Part shown: positions 60,819-64,000 of the stretch, one piece after another
Layout of the letters: the number at the start of each line of letters is the position of its first letter
Position numbering within the stretch: position 1 is the first letter of the stretch
Assembly: GCA_021778805.1 (NCBI GenBank)
Contig: JAJYBV010000004.1
Location: forward strand, 1-64,000
From: Chloroflexota bacterium
GTDB taxonomy: Bacteria > Chloroflexota > Ktedonobacteria > Ktedonobacterales > JACDGC01
Direction of reading: 5' to 3'
Length of the DNA: 64,000 bases
Notes under the pieces: model-generated
Database searches by the model: none
Told to the model about the DNA's origin: nothing
Seen by the model: the letters and a program-made list of their open reading frames with translations, nothing else
Made by a program: the position numbers and the translations under genes

Positions 60819-63299
60819 ATGCTTTTGCGTATTTATTCATGGAATTTACATAACAAACAATCCGCTAGCGGCGCCGCGGCGCAGCCTATGCGCTTTGCCG
60901 AACACACCGGCAGCCGAAACGCTTCGGTTTTGCGCATGATTTTTGCCGCCGCCGCAGCGCTGACACTGGCTTTGTCATCATTTATTACTGCTCCTCGCCC
61001 TGCGTTGGCGGCAACTCAAACTTCCGCCGGGCATGTAACCATCATTATTCTCGATATGTCCGGCTCTATGTCGCAAAACGATCCCAATGGTTTGCGCTGT
61101 TCCGCCGCCAACGCCTACATTGACCTTAGCGGATCGGGGGATGAAATTGGCGTCATTGGTTTAGATAGCGGCGCCAATCCGCAGCCGGGTGCGCAAGGTT
61201 TTCAGGCAGCGCAAACTTGGGCTAATCCTGTTGATGTTTCTACGCTCAGCGCCAGAACAGCGCTGCTGCAAACCATCAGCCAAAAATCGCAGAACTGCCG
61301 GCCCGATGCAAACACACCTACATTCGATGCGCTCAGCAAGGCGTATGCTATGCTGCAATCCGCTGCGGCAGGCGGGAAAACCGGCTCGGTCATTCTACTG
61401 ACCGATGGCGCGCCTTACCCATCTGCGCAAAATCAAATACAAGCCATAAACACACAGCTGGTTCCGAAATATCAAGCAAATAACTGGCCGATAGACACTA
61501 TTGCCTTGGGTTCCGACACCGGTTTCCACAGCTTTCTCAGCGGAGTTTCCAATGCGACGAACGGACTTTTTTTTGATGACAGCCATGGTCCCGTTCCCGG
61601 CGTTTCACCTCTGAATTTAGCCGATTTTTTTGTATCTATCTTTAAGATTAGAAACGGCCGCTCCGTTGGGCCAACCATTGCCCCGGTTATGATTAACGGG
61701 TCTTTGCAGCATGATTTTAGTGTTGGAACCTTCGTCAGCCATTTAGATATTGTTGCCATTAAAGATACGCCTTCTATGCAAGTAACAGTAACGGCTCCCG
61801 ATGGCCAAACCATCCCTCCGGCGCTGCCCGGCGCGTTTATTGCCAACGATCCGCATTTTGCCATCTTTTCTATCGATCAGCCGCAGTCTGGCGACTGGCG
61901 CGCCAATATACAAGGATCCGGCATGTTTTTAATGGATAGTTTGGTTGTTTCGCCGATTACCGTCAATGTTGCGGCGCCGCAGGCGGGTAAAGCTTTTCCC
62001 TTGGGGCAGCCAATTACCGTTTCCGCGTCGCTGCTGGAAAACGGCGCAACAATCATCGGCTCGAACTACCAAGTAACCGCAACAATTACATACGCCGGCC
62101 GCGGCAGCCACCCGGTTTCATTGGTTTCTCAGCTCAGCGATCCCCAGCGCACGGGTAACTATTCCAACACCGTTACCATACCGCTTACCGATCCTGCGGG
62201 GTCATATCAAGTTACGGTTGCGGCAGAGGCCGCCAGCGAAACGGCTGCGGCGAATTCCGTTGTCGCCACATTTATTCCGTTTCCTACACCCACGCTGCTG
62301 GCTCCGGGATCTTCTCAGCCGACTACCGGACCGATTTCAGACACTGTCATCACATGGGATCCGGCGCTGCGGTTTATATATTCACTGCCCGTCATCGGCT
62401 GGTCTATTGCGGGGTTTCGCCCGGCAGATTTGCCGCTTCAGGGGGCAGCCGCACAGCCGCAGGCTCAGTTAAACGGCGAGACGCTGCTGGGAGGCGCACT
62501 TTACCAAAGCGCAACGGTCACAGGCGCGGCGGTAAACGGCGCGGGCCAATCTACTGCGGTTACAATTCTTCCAAATGGCTCCGGGCGGTTTTTAATGAAT
62601 CTGCCGCAATACGCGACGGGAAAATTCACCGTAACGTTAACGGCGCGGGGAGCGTTTTCCGATACGTTCGGCCAAGCGGTGAGCAAAACAACTGTTGTCA
62701 ACGTATTAATTGCGGCGCCAACCTGGCAAGATGAACTGCGCGCATGGGCGCTTACCCTGCTGTATTTGCTGCTGCTGGGCTTATTTACGGTCTTTTTCAT
62801 CTATGGGCCAATTAATTATTTGGTTCGCGCCAAGCCCGGCTCCGGAGATCGGTTAGTAGATGTTGGAGCTAACCTGCGGGCGCAAAATCGTTCACAACTA
62901 AGCGCCGGTGTTCCGATACGCCGAAAAAAAATGTCACTAAGCCGGTATTTTTCACCGAATATAGTGCCGGCAAGCGAAATGGGGCTGCCCGAAAACTTGC
63001 AATTTGTGTTTCGGCGCGGCAATGAAGTTGCTGTGCGGCTGGTTCGCTCAAAAAATTCTGCGGCAACATGGCAGATAGACGGCAGAAATCTTGGCGCGGA
63101 AACGCAAACTATTCTGCCGGGCATGCAATTAACTTATACGGAAAGCGGCGCTTCAACAAAATTAAAATTTGAACAGGATCGCAACGCGGCCTTTACATCC
63201 GGTGGCTCCGGCGGTATCGGCGCGCGTTTGCAAGATGCGGGCGCGGCCGTTGGCGCGCGGGACTTTATCCGCCGCCGCAAAGGTCTTCGCAATGACTGA
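60819..63299 (+). CDS. Secreted/membrane-anchored VWA-domain protein
   Basis: Signal segment then VTIIILDMSGSMSQNDPNG (MIDAS), VILLTDGAPYPS; C-terminal TM (LTLLYLLLLGLFTVFFIYGPINYLV) and basic cytoplasmic-like tail. Confidence 0.88.
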   Translation: MLLRIYSWNLHNKQSASGAAAQPMRFAEHTGSRNASVLRMIFAAAAALTLALSSFITAPRPALAATQTSAGHVTIIILDMSGSMSQNDPNGLRCSAANAYIDLSGSGDEIGVIGLDSGANPQPGAQGFQAAQTWANPVDVSTLSARTALLQTISQKSQNCRPDANTPTFDALSKAYAMLQSAAAGGKTGSVILLTDGAPYPSAQNQIQAINTQLVPKYQANNWPIDTIALGSDTGFHSFLSGVSNATNGLFFDDSHGPVPGVSPLNLADFFVSIFKIRNGRSVGPTIAPVMINGSLQHDFSVGTFVSHLDIVAIKDTPSMQVTVTAPDGQTIPPALPGAFIANDPHFAIFSIDQPQSGDWRANIQGSGMFLMDSLVVSPITVNVAAPQAGKAFPLGQPITVSASLLENGATIIGSNYQVTATITYAGRGSHPVSLVSQLSDPQRTGNYSNTVTIPLTDPAGSYQVTVAAEAASETAAANSVVATFIPFPTPTLLAPGSSQPTTGPISDTVITWDPALRFIYSLPVIGWSIAGFRPADLPLQGAAAQPQAQLNGETLLGGALYQSATVTGAAVNGAGQSTAVTILPNGSGRFLMNLPQYATGKFTVTLTARGAFSDTFGQAVSKTTVVNVLIAAPTWQDELRAWALTLLYLLLLGLFTVFFIYGPINYLVRAKPGSGDRLVDVGANLRAQNRSQLSAGVPIRRKKMSLSRYFSPNIVPASEMGLPENLQFVFRRGNEVAVRLVRSKNSAATWQIDGRNLGAETQTILPGMQLTYTESGASTKLKFEQDRNAAFTSGGSGGIGARLQDAGAAVGARDFIRRRKGLRND

Positions 63300-63475
63300 T
63301 TTTTCAACTGTAGCGCTATCTTCGAGGCTTTTTACTGTTTACACGATGCTGGGCCGCGGCAAAAAAATTGGCTGTGCGCTCACTTTGGCGGGAGGATCCG
63401 GAATAGTTTCGGTTTCTGCGCGCCGGCGAATATGAGAGAACACAAAGCCCGAATATTTAGAGGAGAATAATTTTT

Positions 63476-64000
63476 ATGCAGAACAACACCGTAAAACGCG
63501 AAACATCATCCCTTGCAGCGCAGCGCATCACTCGCCCTGTTTTAAATATATTTATTGGAACCAAAGCTTCTTACGCCGGTTTATGGATTGCAAAATATGA
63601 GCTGCCGTTTCTCAATCGGGCGGATCAAGAGCGCGTGGGCAGTTTATATTTAGATTTAGAGCCGCTTTCTGATGAGATTGATCGCGCGCACTACGACACC
63701 AACGACGCATCGCCGATGATCAAGCAGACATTGCGCTTTCCGGATCTTTCCCAATATGTTACCAGTCTTTCGGAAGAGCAGAAGCATTGGCTGCAAATTA
63801 CCAGCCCGGCCGGAGTTCGTCTGCCGGAATATACGCGCATGGGCGCCGGCGGAATACGGCAGAACGGGTTCGGCGCGGTGTGGTACAATTCACCGATTGT
63901 AGCGCAGCATATCGAGGCGCTCATCAACAACATCTGCGCGGTAGACAGCGCGGGCCATGCGCCGGACGCCGATTTAATCACCATCAACATTGTGTGTTTT
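63476..64000 (+). CDS. N-terminal part of a putative Tubulin_2-like (tubulin/FtsZ superfamily) protein, truncated by window end
   Basis: Open frame of 175 codons with SD AGGAG; RPVLNIFIGTKASYAGLWIAKY... GAGGIRQNGFGAVWYNSPIVAQHIEALIN... DLITINIVCF-, the layout seen before the GGGTGSG motif in Tubulin_2 proteins. Not in the ORF track because it runs off the window. Confidence 0.55.
   Translation, partial: MQNNTVKRETSSLAAQRITRPVLNIFIGTKASYAGLWIAKYELPFLNRADQERVGSLYLDLEPLSDEIDRAHYDTNDASPMIKQTLRFPDLSQYVTSLSEEQKHWLQITSPAGVRLPEYTRMGAGGIRQNGFGAVWYNSPIVAQHIEALINNICAVDSAGHAPDADLITINIVCF

Overview
The window is a gene-dense bacterial chromosome segment. Gene content and style suggest Chloroflexota, but this is an inference. 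Most of it is housekeeping: tRNA-Arg(TCT), ccsA/B-type cytochrome c biogenesis, tig, clpX, an MCP, a sigma-70 factor, a csoR-copA-copZ copper module, icd, mdh, queD, hpt, comEC, an S9 peptidase, fur, nuoM-nuoN, a type 2 IPP isomerase, a two-component pair, a patatin and ftsH. Four things stand out. (1) A dispersed, G/C-run-rich repeat family with two competing hairpins per unit occurs as single copies and as ~88-91 bp tandem arrays in at least eight intergenic regions. It is mixed with a second composite palindromic element. (2) A three-gene operon encodes a repeat/LRV-like protein, a MoxR-type AAA ATPase and a metallopeptidase/VWA protein. (3) At the right edge, a secreted, membrane-anchored VWA protein lies directly upstream of what looks like the N-terminus of a Tubulin_2-like GTPase cut off by the window end. 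(4) A heavily structured leader precedes ftsH, with a hairpin that can sequester the only good Shine-Dalgarno-like sequence. All calls come from reading the sequence and the supplied translations. No database or folding tool was run.
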